NCBI RefSeq assembly: GCF_918698085.1
Contig: NZ_CAKKLP010000004.1
Location: 248,001-312,000, forward strand
From: Chryseobacterium sp. Bi04
GTDB lineage: Bacteria > Bacteroidota > Bacteroidia > Flavobacteriales > Weeksellaceae
DNA length: 64,000 nucleotides
Reading direction: 5' to 3'
The notes below the pieces were generated by a model that worked only from the letters and a program-made list of their open reading frames with translations, was not told the DNA's origin and ran no database searches. This document shows positions 16,064-24,497 of this stretch, one piece after another; the first letter of the stretch is position 1; each line of letters starts with the position of its first letter. The translations under genes were made by a program, and so were the position numbers.

Positions 16064-19000
16064 TTAATTTTGAGTATGGTACTTTAAAAAGTTCGACAAC
16101 ACTCCTGAAGGGGTTTTAGCATTTTTATTAAGAATCTTGGTATTGGCAAAAACAATGAAATTATCTTTGGCCCTAGAAACAGCAACATTGAGCATATTCG
16201 GTTTGTTGTCTCTATCGAAAAATAATGTGCCTTTATCTTCATCACCATAGACCATTGAGAATAAGACAATAGGTCTTTCAGCACCTTGTAGCGCGTGAAC
16301 TGTTCCTATTTTAAAGTCCTCAACTTTAAATCCTGCATCTTTTAAAGCCGATTTTAAGCTGTTTTTTTGTCCTGTAAATGGTGTAATAATACCAACAGCG
16401 TGTTCAATTGACTTATATTTCTTTTCAATTTCTGTTTTGTTGTCTGTCAGCCAGTTAATAATTGTTTTAACTTCTTCAATATTAAACCTGCTGCCATTTG
16501 GGTTTCTTGTTGATTGGCCTTCAACATGAATACAATGCATTGGCGGGAAAAGCAAATCTTTTTCTGCTTTTCCTCTTAATGGAATAAGTTTTCCGTCATA
16601 AGCTAAAACATTACAATAATTAATAATTTCATCATAACATCTTCTATGTTCTGTTAGCAGGACCCCTTTTTCATGCAAATTTGGCTCTTTAAATCCCGAT
16701 GCATTTTGAGCCATTTTCATAATACTTCCGGTAGAAGAAAGAAAACCTTTAGGGTCAAATTGTTTTTCGTAAACAATATCATCATAGTCCTCGATAATTT
16801 CACACTTTTTAAGGTTACCAATATCAATTTTATGGGTAACGTTCCAAATGGGCTCAATCTGTTTTACATCTCCTACAACAACAGCGTGTTTAGCTAAAGC
16901 AAATGTGGCAATACCTACTTCAGGAGAAACCTGGCCTGCTTCATCAACAATGAGAAGATCAATAAAATTAAATAGAGGTGGATTATCATGTATTTTGTTG
17001 CCTTCTCCGGTCATCCTTAAAAATTTATAAAAACTGAAAAACTTTGGCGCCATGAAGAATGTACTGACAAAGCATGGTGTAAGCATTGCATGTCTTTTCC
17101 ATCTGTTAATCATAGGTTCTTTCCCTTTCCCATTAAATTTGGGATCACGAAGATCTGCTTCAAGTTGTAGTAGATACCTTCCTTCCCAGTAATGTAAAGC
17201 CAATTGAAATGCTTTGTGGCGCAGTGAAATATCAAGTTCATCATAAAAACAGTTAGCACTTATTTTTTCTTTTATTTTTAGGTGCTCACTTTCCCAATAC
17301 TTTTCTTCTGAACGTGGAGGGTTACCTTTAATTGAATTGTTATTCTTCCATAGTTTCCATTTTTCAATGGAACCAATAATCTTTTTAGCGGTATTTATCT
17401 TAGAATCTATTGTATCAAGAATTTCATTTTTCTTGAACACAAAATTTTCAGGAATTGCAATTTGGGAATCTCTAAGAATTATTTTTACTTCCGAAGCTCG
17501 GTTTTTTAGAGCAGACTGTATTCCCAGAAAGCAAAAAACTTTTCTGAAAAATGGTTCATTGTTAAAATATGTAATAATATTTTGTTCAGTTTTAGTCAGG
17601 TCCTCAACATCATTTTTGAGTACATCTTCATTGAGCAAATCTTCCTGATAATAATTGGAAACTTTCGAATTATTGAGAAGGTAATTAGACTTAAATACAT
17701 GTTCGGATTGTAAGTAATCCTTCCACGTATCACCAGAGTCTTTAAGGATCTGTTCAATGTCTGAAATTTCTGTTTGTAATTTTTGTACTACAGAAGATAT
17801 ACTGAGGGCGGTAGAATTAAAGTATTCGTTACTTTTTTCTAAAAAATATTCTTTAGCATCCTGTAGAAACTCTAAATTTTCTATGTCGTTAAAAAGGCCG
17901 CTACCATTCAGTTTTTTATAATTAATACCTTTTAATTCAGTTTCTTTTTTACTGGTAGAGGGAAGGTAAGTAGCATAACCATCAACATCTGGAATCCATC
18001 TGCCTTGTAATTTTCCTTCTCTTGTGTTGGATCTTGAGAAACTGTCTATAATATTGGTAACTGCCTGGTTGTTGGTAGAGCATGCTAAAATAATTGGCGC
18101 ATCTTCATCCCTAAGCGCGCTTTCAACCATCTTATTGGCAACTATACTTTGTAATAGCGTTGTTTTTCCGGTACCTGGTGGACCATTGACTGCAAAAACC
18201 TTTTCATTAGATCCTAAAAGTGTGTTTAAACTTTTTCTTTGTGAAATGGAAATAGGAAAATCAAAACCCATCTGCCCGAGGTGCAAATCATTGGTGTTTA
18301 TTAAATCAGGGACAGTGATAGGTAACTTTTCCTGATTGTTGTTTAAGGTTATGAAAGATTGTAAAAGTTCGGGAAGATTCTTTTGGTGAAGAATTTTTTC
18401 ATACAGCTCTATGATTCCCATTGCTGCATTCATTTCTTCTTGTGGAAGTAGTACTATAGCATTAAAGATCGTTTCATAAGCTCCTGATTGATATTTGTAT
18501 AGCTCCTGACCGATAACTTTTTTAAATACATCCTTAACGTATTGTATATACTCAGGATATTTTGAATAGTTTTCTTTCCCTAGAGTAGTAGCTAAATCTA
18601 CTTCTTCAATGTTCGCAAAAATAAATTCAGTACGTTCATCAGCAAGGGGTTCCAGATATTGTCTTTGGAACAGAGGAAACATTTCATCAGGAATATAAAG
18701 TTTCCCGTTTCTGTCTAAATAAGCAGAGTACCAGAAGGGAAATTTAGGTTTCTTATCTTTGAGATGAACAAGATGGTCTGATGCGGGCTTAAGCTTAAAG
18801 GGTGCTATTACTACAAATATATGGTCTATAGTGATCCACTCTTCATCATCTTTATTTTTAATCCCTCTTTTTTCATTGATTCTTCTTTCTTCAAAATCAA
18901 TGAGCGTATTAATTTTTTGAAGATCTGTAATAAAGTTGTTTTCAATTTTGAAATCTTCAATTTCAAAATGCTGGGAACCGTCAATTTCAATATTGGTATT

Positions 19001-19084
19001 AAGGGAGTCTGCTAAATTCTTTTTCCAGTAGATGAGCCATTTATGATATTCTTGATTCATTTGTGATTGGTTAGTAAAAGTCAT
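16064..19084 (-). CDS. Superfamily 1 helicase (Dna2/UPF1-like), putative defence gene
   Basis: This is a 1006-residue SF1 helicase. Walker A is GPPGTGKTTLLQS near residue 300. Walker B is LLIVDEAGQ near 713, motif III lies at VVGDVKQIEPIW, motif V at GTVHALQGAE, and motif VI at NVAVSRAKDNFIVF near 970. The long N-terminal region (1-270) shows no known nuclease motif, and a coiled stretch interrupts the two RecA lobes at about 380-620. It is the first gene of a run with the HEPN gene. Its promoter is the fourth copy of the palindrome class, placed so close that the mRNA would be nearly leaderless. Confidence 0.85.
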   Translation of the reverse strand: MTFTNQSQMNQEYHKWLIYWKKNLADSLNTNIEIDGSQHFEIEDFKIENNFITDLQKINTLIDFEERRINEKRGIKNKDDEEWITIDHIFVVIAPFKLKPASDHLVHLKDKKPKFPFWYSAYLDRNGKLYIPDEMFPLFQRQYLEPLADERTEFIFANIEEVDLATTLGKENYSKYPEYIQYVKDVFKKVIGQELYKYQSGAYETIFNAIVLLPQEEMNAAMGIIELYEKILHQKNLPELLQSFITLNNNQEKLPITVPDLINTNDLHLGQMGFDFPISISQRKSLNTLLGSNEKVFAVNGPPGTGKTTLLQSIVANKMVESALRDEDAPIILACSTNNQAVTNIIDSFSRSNTREGKLQGRWIPDVDGYATYLPSTSKKETELKGINYKKLNGSGLFNDIENLEFLQDAKEYFLEKSNEYFNSTALSISSVVQKLQTEISDIEQILKDSGDTWKDYLQSEHVFKSNYLLNNSKVSNYYQEDLLNEDVLKNDVEDLTKTEQNIITYFNNEPFFRKVFCFLGIQSALKNRASEVKIILRDSQIAIPENFVFKKNEILDTIDSKINTAKKIIGSIEKWKLWKNNNSIKGNPPRSEEKYWESEHLKIKEKISANCFYDELDISLRHKAFQLALHYWEGRYLLQLEADLRDPKFNGKGKEPMINRWKRHAMLTPCFVSTFFMAPKFFSFYKFLRMTGEGNKIHDNPPLFNFIDLLIVDEAGQVSPEVGIATFALAKHAVVVGDVKQIEPIWNVTHKIDIGNLKKCEIIEDYDDIVYEKQFDPKGFLSSTGSIMKMAQNASGFKEPNLHEKGVLLTEHRRCYDEIINYCNVLAYDGKLIPLRGKAEKDLLFPPMHCIHVEGQSTRNPNGSRFNIEEVKTIINWLTDNKTEIEKKYKSIEHAVGIITPFTGQKNSLKSALKDAGFKVEDFKIGTVHALQGAERPIVLFSMVYGDEDKGTLFFDRDNKPNMLNVAVSRAKDNFIVFANTKILNKNAKTPSGVLSNFLKYHTQN

Positions 19085-19090
19085 ATTAAG

Positions 19091-19134
19091 CTAAAATAAG
19101 ATAATTATATGAGATTATTTTATGGTAAACCGTA
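19091..19134 (-). promoter_or_regulatory. Palindrome-22-box promoter, copy D (helicase/HEPN operon)
   Basis: On the minus strand TACGG-TTTA-CCATA (one mismatch in the second arm) is followed by exactly 22 bases and TATTTTAG (19091-19098, one mismatch to TAnnTTTG). The ATG at 19084 is 6 bases beyond the box. The spacing equals that of copies A-C, which argues that the mismatched site is real. Confidence 0.5.
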
Positions 19135-19158
19135 AAATGATTACTGAATTAGGCTTTC

Positions 19159-19347
19159 TTAATCATACAAGATGCTGTAAATAAAAAAGGAGACCTTTTC
19201 GGTCTCCTTTTCCGTATATCTATAAAGGCTATTGCATGCAGATTGCTTCTTAGTAGAATTTATTTCTTGTACCCCTTTTACTTTACCATTTAAATGTGAA
19301 GTGTTGATTTTGTAAGTCTTTGCAGAGTAAAGTTGTTTTTTTACCAT
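19159..19347 (-). CDS. Doubtful 62-aa ORF ending across a terminator
   Basis: The ORF begins MVKKQLYSAKTYKINTSHLN and is Lys/Thr/Ser-rich. Its last 20 codons run through a strong hairpin terminator (19185-19211), which is unusual for an intact gene. The original stop may have been lost by mutation, or the ORF may be chance. No family is recognised. Confidence 0.3.
   Translation of the reverse strand: MVKKQLYSAKTYKINTSHLNGKVKGVQEINSTKKQSACNSLYRYTEKETEKVSFFIYSILYD
19185..19211 (-). terminator. Strong hairpin terminator
   Basis: An 11-bp stem (AAAAGGAGACC / GGTCTCCTTTT) encloses a 5-base loop, and on the minus strand is followed by T6ATTT. It would end any transcript entering from the right, insulating the helicase promoter at 19091-19134. 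Confidence 0.75.
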
Positions 19348-19446
19348 CTTTGGCCCTAAATAGATTTAAGCTAATCTTTTGCAAGCCTTGACTTATTGAT
19401 GCTACTCTTAGACTTTAGACCATAAATTTAAATCATTTTTGTAGTG

Positions 19447-19478
19447 GATATATTTAAATTATACTTTTTAAATATATC
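19447..19478 (-). terminator. AT-rich 12-bp inverted repeat after the DUF262 gene
   Basis: GATATATTTAAA and TTTAAATATATC form perfect 12-bp arms around 8 bases, 30 bases beyond the DUF262 stop codon. It could be a weak terminator of that operon. The low GC content makes it less convincing than the one at 19185. Confidence 0.4.
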
Positions 19479-19507
19479 GGAGTTTTTATTAATTTATTTA
19501 TAATAAA

Positions 19508-21133
19508 TTATATTTCAATTTCTAAACCTAGACTCTTGATAAAATCTTGTTCTTGTAATTTAATTAGATTTTCTCGCGACTTAATTAATTCTCTATTTTT
19601 ATTTTGAGCAAACAAATGTCGCATTTCATTAGTAATAAAAAGTCCCTCAGATGATTGTTCAAAAACGTTCTCAGTTAAGAGAAAAGATAAACTTGTGTGC
19701 TTTATGCCGTTATAATTTAAAATGGTATCATTTACAATTAAAAGTTTATATACTAAATTTCCCAAAGTTTCTTTTTCTTCTTCTATAAGTTTAATAGATT
19801 CAAAGCCTAAACAGTTTTCAACCTTTATTTCTTCATTTGCTTTACTTAATTGAAAAAGAACGTTTGCACAAAATCTAACTGATCCAAAGTTGGACGGTTT
19901 ATATTTTGGTACTTGAAATCTACTATCTTTATTTTCTATATATAGTATTTCATCATTAAAACCATATAAAAAATCTCTGAATTGTTGAAATGCTTTTGCT
20001 CTTTTGCTAGGACTGTAAACGGTAAAATAATTAGAGTATGTTGTGAACCAAAACCATTTTTTTAATTCCTCAAGCTGTATAATTGAGGGATTTTGACATA
20101 TGTTAAAAAATTCAGTTATAAAAATTAAATGCCAATTTGTTGGTAAAAGTCTATTATCAACAACAAACAGATTTTCAAACAAAAATTTTACAGCTTTTTC
20201 TATTGATAAAAGAGTTTTTTTTGATATTTGAATGAATGTATTTTTGTCATCCTTTATAAGATTTACTACATCAACATCGAACGAGAGTTTACCAAATGAA
20301 CTTTGAATACAATTGAAAATTAATTCTCTACTAATATTTTGAAAATTATAAAATTTCAATGTTTCATATAGTTTGTCAATTTCGTCCTTTAGACTGAAGT
20401 TTGAACCTTTTGTTAGTGCATTTACAATCCAATCTTTAGATATTTGAATACCTTTTTTATTTACTCTCCAAAAGATTTCAACAGCTTCATCAAGAGTGGC
20501 ATTCAGAATATCAACAGAAGATATTTCATATTCTGAAATAATTTTACTTAGTTCATCAGCTCTGTCTAAATAAATATCAATCTTACTTTTATCATCAATT
20601 TTTTCTAATTTGTCCCTCGCAAATTTTCGAAAATCAGCTGTATTAATTAGAACGTGTAATGGTACTTGGTGATTATCTGTATATTTTTGATTTTTTCTTA
20701 AAGGAAAAAATTCTTCTTTCTCCAAATCATAATAAATTCTGAATTTTTCTAGTAATATGTTTTCATCTAACAACAATCTGTCTGTGTTATATTTTTCAGG
20801 ATTTATTAAACAACCAAAGAGAGATGAAAGACGTTGTAATCCATCTAATATATATATAGGTTTAGGCTCTGTACTAGTGTTCTTGACTTTATATGGACCA
20901 ATATAATTGTTGCTTTCTAACCAAATATCACTGTTACCATAAACTGGTTGCCAAAATTGTATGGAGCCAATTGGATATTTATTTCTGATAGAGTCGAACA
21001 GTTGGATTATGTCATCGGTGCTCCATAAAAAATCTCTTTGAAATTCAGGCACCTGAAATACGCCTTTTTCGAATTCATCTAAATAACTCCTTAAGGAACG
21101 GACCCTTGTGTCTATTTTTAATGCTGATTTCAT
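19508..21133 (-). CDS. DUF262 (GmrSD/ParB-like) domain protein
   Basis: This is a 541-residue protein with a DUF262 N-terminal domain. The motifs are FQRDFLWS at 31-38 and ILDGLQRLSSL at 95-105. The usual family motif is DGQQR; here the first Gln is Leu, which may affect nucleotide hydrolysis. The helical C-terminal part (about 200-541) lacks an obvious HNH motif of the DUF1524 type. DUF262 proteins are nucleases or NTP-driven sensors in modification-dependent restriction and other defence systems. Its start overlaps the preceding TOPRIM gene by 4 bases (ATGA), so it is the third gene of a tight operon. Confidence 0.75.
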   Translation of the reverse strand: MKSALKIDTRVRSLRSYLDEFEKGVFQVPEFQRDFLWSTDDIIQLFDSIRNKYPIGSIQFWQPVYGNSDIWLESNNYIGPYKVKNTSTEPKPIYILDGLQRLSSLFGCLINPEKYNTDRLLLDENILLEKFRIYYDLEKEEFFPLRKNQKYTDNHQVPLHVLINTADFRKFARDKLEKIDDKSKIDIYLDRADELSKIISEYEISSVDILNATLDEAVEIFWRVNKKGIQISKDWIVNALTKGSNFSLKDEIDKLYETLKFYNFQNISRELIFNCIQSSFGKLSFDVDVVNLIKDDKNTFIQISKKTLLSIEKAVKFLFENLFVVDNRLLPTNWHLIFITEFFNICQNPSIIQLEELKKWFWFTTYSNYFTVYSPSKRAKAFQQFRDFLYGFNDEILYIENKDSRFQVPKYKPSNFGSVRFCANVLFQLSKANEEIKVENCLGFESIKLIEEEKETLGNLVYKLLIVNDTILNYNGIKHTSLSFLLTENVFEQSSEGLFITNEMRHLFAQNKNRELIKSRENLIKLQEQDFIKSLGLEIEI

Positions 21134-22080
21134 AATTGAATTGTTATTTTTTGAAGAATATCTCTTAATTCATTTGGATTGTTTTGTTCAGCGGTTCGCT
21201 GGAGTAAGCCTTCTTGGGTTGCAGAAATAAATAATTCTGAAAATTCTTTTTTAAAATTTTGAAATTCACTTTTAAGTCCATTTCTAAGATTATCGTAGTT
21301 CGGATCAGAAACATCAGAATAGAATGTATGAACTAATTTTTTTCTAATTTCTAAATTTGGTCTGCTCATCGCATAGCCATTTTCTAAATCAAAAAAATCT
21401 TTTTGAGCACTATTTAATAAAATATATGACTTTATTGACTGGCTCAGTAGGTTGATATTTTCGACTATATCTGAAGGCATATAATTCTCCATTTCTCTTT
21501 TTTCCAGAATATGGTAAGGGATATTATTTGTTATACAAAAATTTTCTAACACTGTTTTTTTATTAGATTCTAGAGGAAATTCTTTATCACTATCAACTAG
21601 AACAAAACATCTATATGTTTTTAAATCTTTGCCATTTAAAAATGGAATAATATTTTCTGCTCCTCCACCCATTTGAAAATCCAGCCATCCGTTTTCTTTA
21701 TGGTTATTTATTTTCTTACTTTTGCTTTTAAACTCCCTTAATAATGCTTGAAGGAAATGTGCATCGTATGTACTATTTTCCAGTATGATATAAAATTTGT
21801 TACTTAGAAAAATGATAGCTTCTTCAATAGAAAGTCCACTTTGATTTTCACTAATTGTAATATTACATGTAGGACTACTACTTATGAACAGACTATAATT
21901 ATGCGAAATGATTTCATTTATTTCTGGATAAAACAAATCGAAAATACTTTCATTTTTAATAGCACCAATATCAATAAAAAAATTAAATTTTGATTTATAT
22001 GTCATAATTTGCAACAACTGTCTCAAACTATTAATATGTTGGTTTGTCTCAAATAATGAGCAGTCTATTCTAATCCACAT
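21130..22080 (-). CDS. TOPRIM/DUF4435-like nuclease subunit
   Basis: This is a 316-residue protein. An acidic residue at E101 (YIILENSTYDAHFLQ) and the DSD at 163-165 (FVLVDSDKEFP) fit a TOPRIM metal site, and LEKREMENYM at 192-201 is typical of the DUF4435 family. DUF4435 proteins such as AriB of PARIS are effectors held by an ABC-type ATPase. The upstream ATPase gene overlaps it by 11 bases, supporting a complex. An effector nuclease released on infection is the inferred role. Confidence 0.65.
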   Translation of the reverse strand: MWIRIDCSLFETNQHINSLRQLLQIMTYKSKFNFFIDIGAIKNESIFDLFYPEINEIISHNYSLFISSSPTCNITISENQSGLSIEEAIIFLSNKFYIILENSTYDAHFLQALLREFKSKSKKINNHKENGWLDFQMGGGAENIIPFLNGKDLKTYRCFVLVDSDKEFPLESNKKTVLENFCITNNIPYHILEKREMENYMPSDIVENINLLSQSIKSYILLNSAQKDFFDLENGYAMSRPNLEIRKKLVHTFYSDVSDPNYDNLRNGLKSEFQNFKKEFSELFISATQEGLLQRTAEQNNPNELRDILQKITIQL

Positions 22081-23272
22081 TTCCCTTATCTATTTGCGCA
22101 GTTCTAATTGCTGATGCTTCCTGCAAGGTCTCTCCAAAGACATCAGGCCACCAATCTACTTTACCAAATTCATCAATGACAATAGGTTTTAACTCACTAA
22201 AGTTTTGATCTTCATCATAGTCTACATAATAAATATTTAAATCATCAGGCCTAAGTTTTCCCTCTGCAACCAATCTTCTCAATCTTAATACAAAATTTTG
22301 TGAATGGGTCTCTATTAAGTACTTTTTATTTTTATCTAGATCTACAGATTCAAAAAATAATTGTGCAATTTGTGCATGTGCATAGGGGTGTAAGTGAGCT
22401 TCTGGTTCTTCTAATACAATAACAGTTTCTTTACTACATGGTTTATATGCTCTTATAATTAGGGGCAGAATCTGAGATATACCCATTCCTGTTTGTGATA
22501 AATTTACTTTAAGTGTATCTTTTTCTAAAAAAATTCTTGCAGGTAAATCTTTTCTATATCCATCATATTCTATTCTAAGTTCCCAACCTTCAAATTTTTC
22601 TTTTAACCAATTGGATACTAAGGTAAAATATTTTTTATTTGTAGTTTGTGAATCTTCTATAAGAAAATTATAAAGATTTGAACCATCTGCTGCAGACTTT
22701 TCAGTAATTATATTGTTAAACGTATAGTACGTTTCTGCTTTTTGTCTAATACCTCCAATGTAATCACTGTTTAAACTAAACTTAGGTAATTGTAATAATT
22801 CATCATTATACTCCATTGATTTTAGATTGAAACCTTGGAATTTAGCGTTTATAACTTTAGATGTTTTTTTATTTAAATAACTGTTATTATCCGCACTGTC
22901 TAGTTCTAAATCGATAATGTTATTGCAGTTCCATTGGGAAATTTTAAATTCATCATCTTGAACATATAGTCCTACTTTTAAAAATTCATTTTCGTTCTTC
23001 CAATTTAATTGCTTTATTTCAAATTCTAACTCTTTGTTAGATTGACCGTATATTAAATCTTTTGGAAATTCTCCAAGAGAAACTTCATTATTATTTAAAT
23101 CAATAGGATGGTCAAATCGAGTACTTAGGCTTCCCTCAAGTAGCGGTAACAGCTTTAAAAGAGCACTTTTACCAGTATTATTTTTACCAATTAATATAGT
23201 TAATGGCTTTAATACTAGTGTCTGTTGTTCTTTAAACAGTTTATAATTTTTAAAACTTATATCAGTGATCAT
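22070..23272 (-). CDS. ABC/OLD-type AAA ATPase (DUF3696-like), defence sensor
   Basis: This 400-residue SMC/OLD-like ATPase has Walker A at 29-36 (IGKNNTGKSALL), a signature-like SQTGMGISQ near 265, and Walker B with the D-loop at about 285-295 (VIVLEEPEAHLHP). A histidine switch follows in LIETHSQNF. The tail ELKPIVIDEFGKVDWWPDVF is the DUF3696-type ending. It lacks its own TOPRIM domain, which is instead supplied by the next gene. It is the first gene of the three-gene operon; its 5' region is a 513-base AT-rich stretch without a clear promoter. Confidence 0.82.
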   Translation of the reverse strand: MITDISFKNYKLFKEQQTLVLKPLTILIGKNNTGKSALLKLLPLLEGSLSTRFDHPIDLNNNEVSLGEFPKDLIYGQSNKELEFEIKQLNWKNENEFLKVGLYVQDDEFKISQWNCNNIIDLELDSADNNSYLNKKTSKVINAKFQGFNLKSMEYNDELLQLPKFSLNSDYIGGIRQKAETYYTFNNIITEKSAADGSNLYNFLIEDSQTTNKKYFTLVSNWLKEKFEGWELRIEYDGYRKDLPARIFLEKDTLKVNLSQTGMGISQILPLIIRAYKPCSKETVIVLEEPEAHLHPYAHAQIAQLFFESVDLDKNKKYLIETHSQNFVLRLRRLVAEGKLRPDDLNIYYVDYDEDQNFSELKPIVIDEFGKVDWWPDVFGETLQEASAIRTAQIDKGNVD

Positions 23273-23785
23273 ATATTTTTTACTGAAGAATTATATTAGT
23301 TCGCAAATAGATTTCAAATTTAATTAAAATAATAGCAGCATTAATCATACATTAATTTAAAAAACTAAGTTACTGCTAAATTTATTTTAACAAAAACATA
23401 TATAGTTTATGTCTAATTATCTAATAAGACGTTGCATAACAAAGAGATATTTAATAATATCCTAGTTGCTTAAACATATTATGATTTAAGCCAGATACTT
23501 TTTTTAGCTAAAAAGTTAATTCGACAATATTTATAACCAATGTAATTAAATAACCGAAACACAGATTATATATTATAAACTGCGTTTTCCTTTTACTATG
23601 ATCTCGATCATTATATCTCTTTAGGAACTTATAGAATGAATTTGTTATGGCAGATATTGAAATCTTTTTTAAATGTCGAATTGATTTGACAGCTAATGTT
23701 AAAGATGATTTGAAATTTATATAATATTTTATTATTAGTTATTGAATATTTTGCTACTTAAAAGATTAAGAACCCTGAAATTTTG
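23273..23785. other. AT-rich intergenic stretch without a gene
   Basis: No open frame of note, no clear hairpin and no TAnnTTTG promoter that points convincingly at either neighbour was found. It separates the ATPase operon from the XRE gene, both on the minus strand. Confidence 0.5.
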
Positions 23786-24031
23786 TTAAGACTCTCCATC
23801 TACTTTAAAATTAAACAATTCTTGGGGATGTACTTCTAAACCTTTTGCAAGTTCTAGTATTGTAGATATCTGAATATTTCTCAACCCTTTTTCGATCTTA
23901 CTTATGTCACTATAATCAATATCACAATTTTGGGATAATTGTCTAAGACTTAATTTTTTCTCTTTTCGTAATACTTCAATTCTTTTTCCAAAACTCTTTA
24001 AAAACGCTGTTTTTTCTATTGTTGTAGACAT
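23786..24031 (-). CDS. XRE-family transcription regulator (81 aa)
   Basis: This small Cro/CI-type protein has an HTH at residues about 15-65 (RKEKKLSLRQLSQNCDIDYS, then DISKIEKGLRNIQISTIL). The start at MSTTIEKTAF is preferred to an in-frame ATG at 24067 because the upstream 12 codons are not protein-like. It is divergent from the structured RNA at 24.1 kb. A perfect AGTGGGT/ACCCACT dyad lies between the two, fitting autoregulation. It may also control the defence operon downstream. Confidence 0.8.
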   Translation of the reverse strand: MSTTIEKTAFLKSFGKRIEVLRKEKKLSLRQLSQNCDIDYSDISKIEKGLRNIQISTILELAKGLEVHPQELFNFKVDGES

Positions 24032-24076
24032 ATCAAATTTAATTGATAGCAATTTCAAGAGAAACATATTAAAACT

Positions 24077-24096
24077 AGTGGGTTTTGTTACCCACT
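24077..24096. promoter_or_regulatory. Operator-like dyad between the XRE gene and the RNA promoter
   Basis: AGTGGGT-N6-ACCCACT has perfect 7-bp arms. It overlaps a possible minus-strand -7 box (TAGTTTTA, 24070-24077) of the XRE gene and lies 15 bases upstream of the plus-strand box TATATTTG. One repressor dimer could control both directions. Confidence 0.5.
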
Positions 24097-24124
24097 TTTG
24101 TTTTTTTTATGTATATTTGTATAA

Positions 24125-24327
24125 CAAGTTATAATAAATGTAACTTTGCGATACTTCAACGAAATATTAGAAGCTATTGCTTAGAATCTCAATTCGAAAA
24201 CTGGTAATTTTTATGACACGAGACGATAAGCAGGAAGCTCACGACCTAGGCGTGGGCTCTCTTATCTGTGTCAAAGGTATACCAGTACCCCGAATTGGAT
24301 AATGTAGAGTCCCATGCCGTTTTTTTA
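24125..24327 (+). ncRNA. Structured RNA with long interrupted hairpin
   Basis: A TATATTTG box (24112-24119) predicts a start near 24125. Bases 24190-24297 fold into one extended hairpin of five helices. These are CAATTCG/CGAATTG, ACTGGTA/TACCAGT, TGACAC/GTGTCA, GATAAG/CTTATC and AGCTCACG/CGTGGGCT (one G-U pair), with an apical loop ACCTAGG. Internal loops are small and asymmetric. A T7 run at 24320-24326 follows and may end the transcript, though no good stem directly precedes it. No ORF fits this segment. The class is not recognised. The bulged rod shape recalls 6S RNA, but no other evidence supports that. A leader of the downstream gene at 24498 is the main alternative. Confidence 0.6.
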
Positions 24328-24366
24328 TTTATGCAGTTCTGCTTTTCTACAATTATCTTTTATTCT

Positions 24367-24432
24367 AAGCCGCTTCACAAAATAGAGGTATACTGATACG
24401 ATACAATAGGAATGTACAACCTATTGCGGCTT
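24367..24432 (+). other. Second paired segment upstream of the 194-aa gene
   Basis: AAGCCG (24367-24372) pairs with CGGCTT (24427-24432), and CAATAGG (24404-24410) pairs with CCTATTG (24420-24426) around a 9-base loop, giving a nested fold. It may belong to the 5' untranslated region of the gene at 24498. Confidence 0.35.
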
Positions 24433-24497
24433 TAAAAAGCTTTCACGGGAACACAAATTCATTCATATTCACATTTGACCTTGTAGGGAGGAGCATT

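Noticed and set aside
19447..19478. Terminal inverted repeat of a mobile element
   Set aside because: The arms are only 8 bases apart and AT-only apart from one G-C pair per arm; a terminator or chance AT palindrome is simpler.
24125..24327. Calling the structured RNA a retron or group II intron
   Set aside because: No reverse transcriptase is nearby, and the domain V signature of group II introns is absent.
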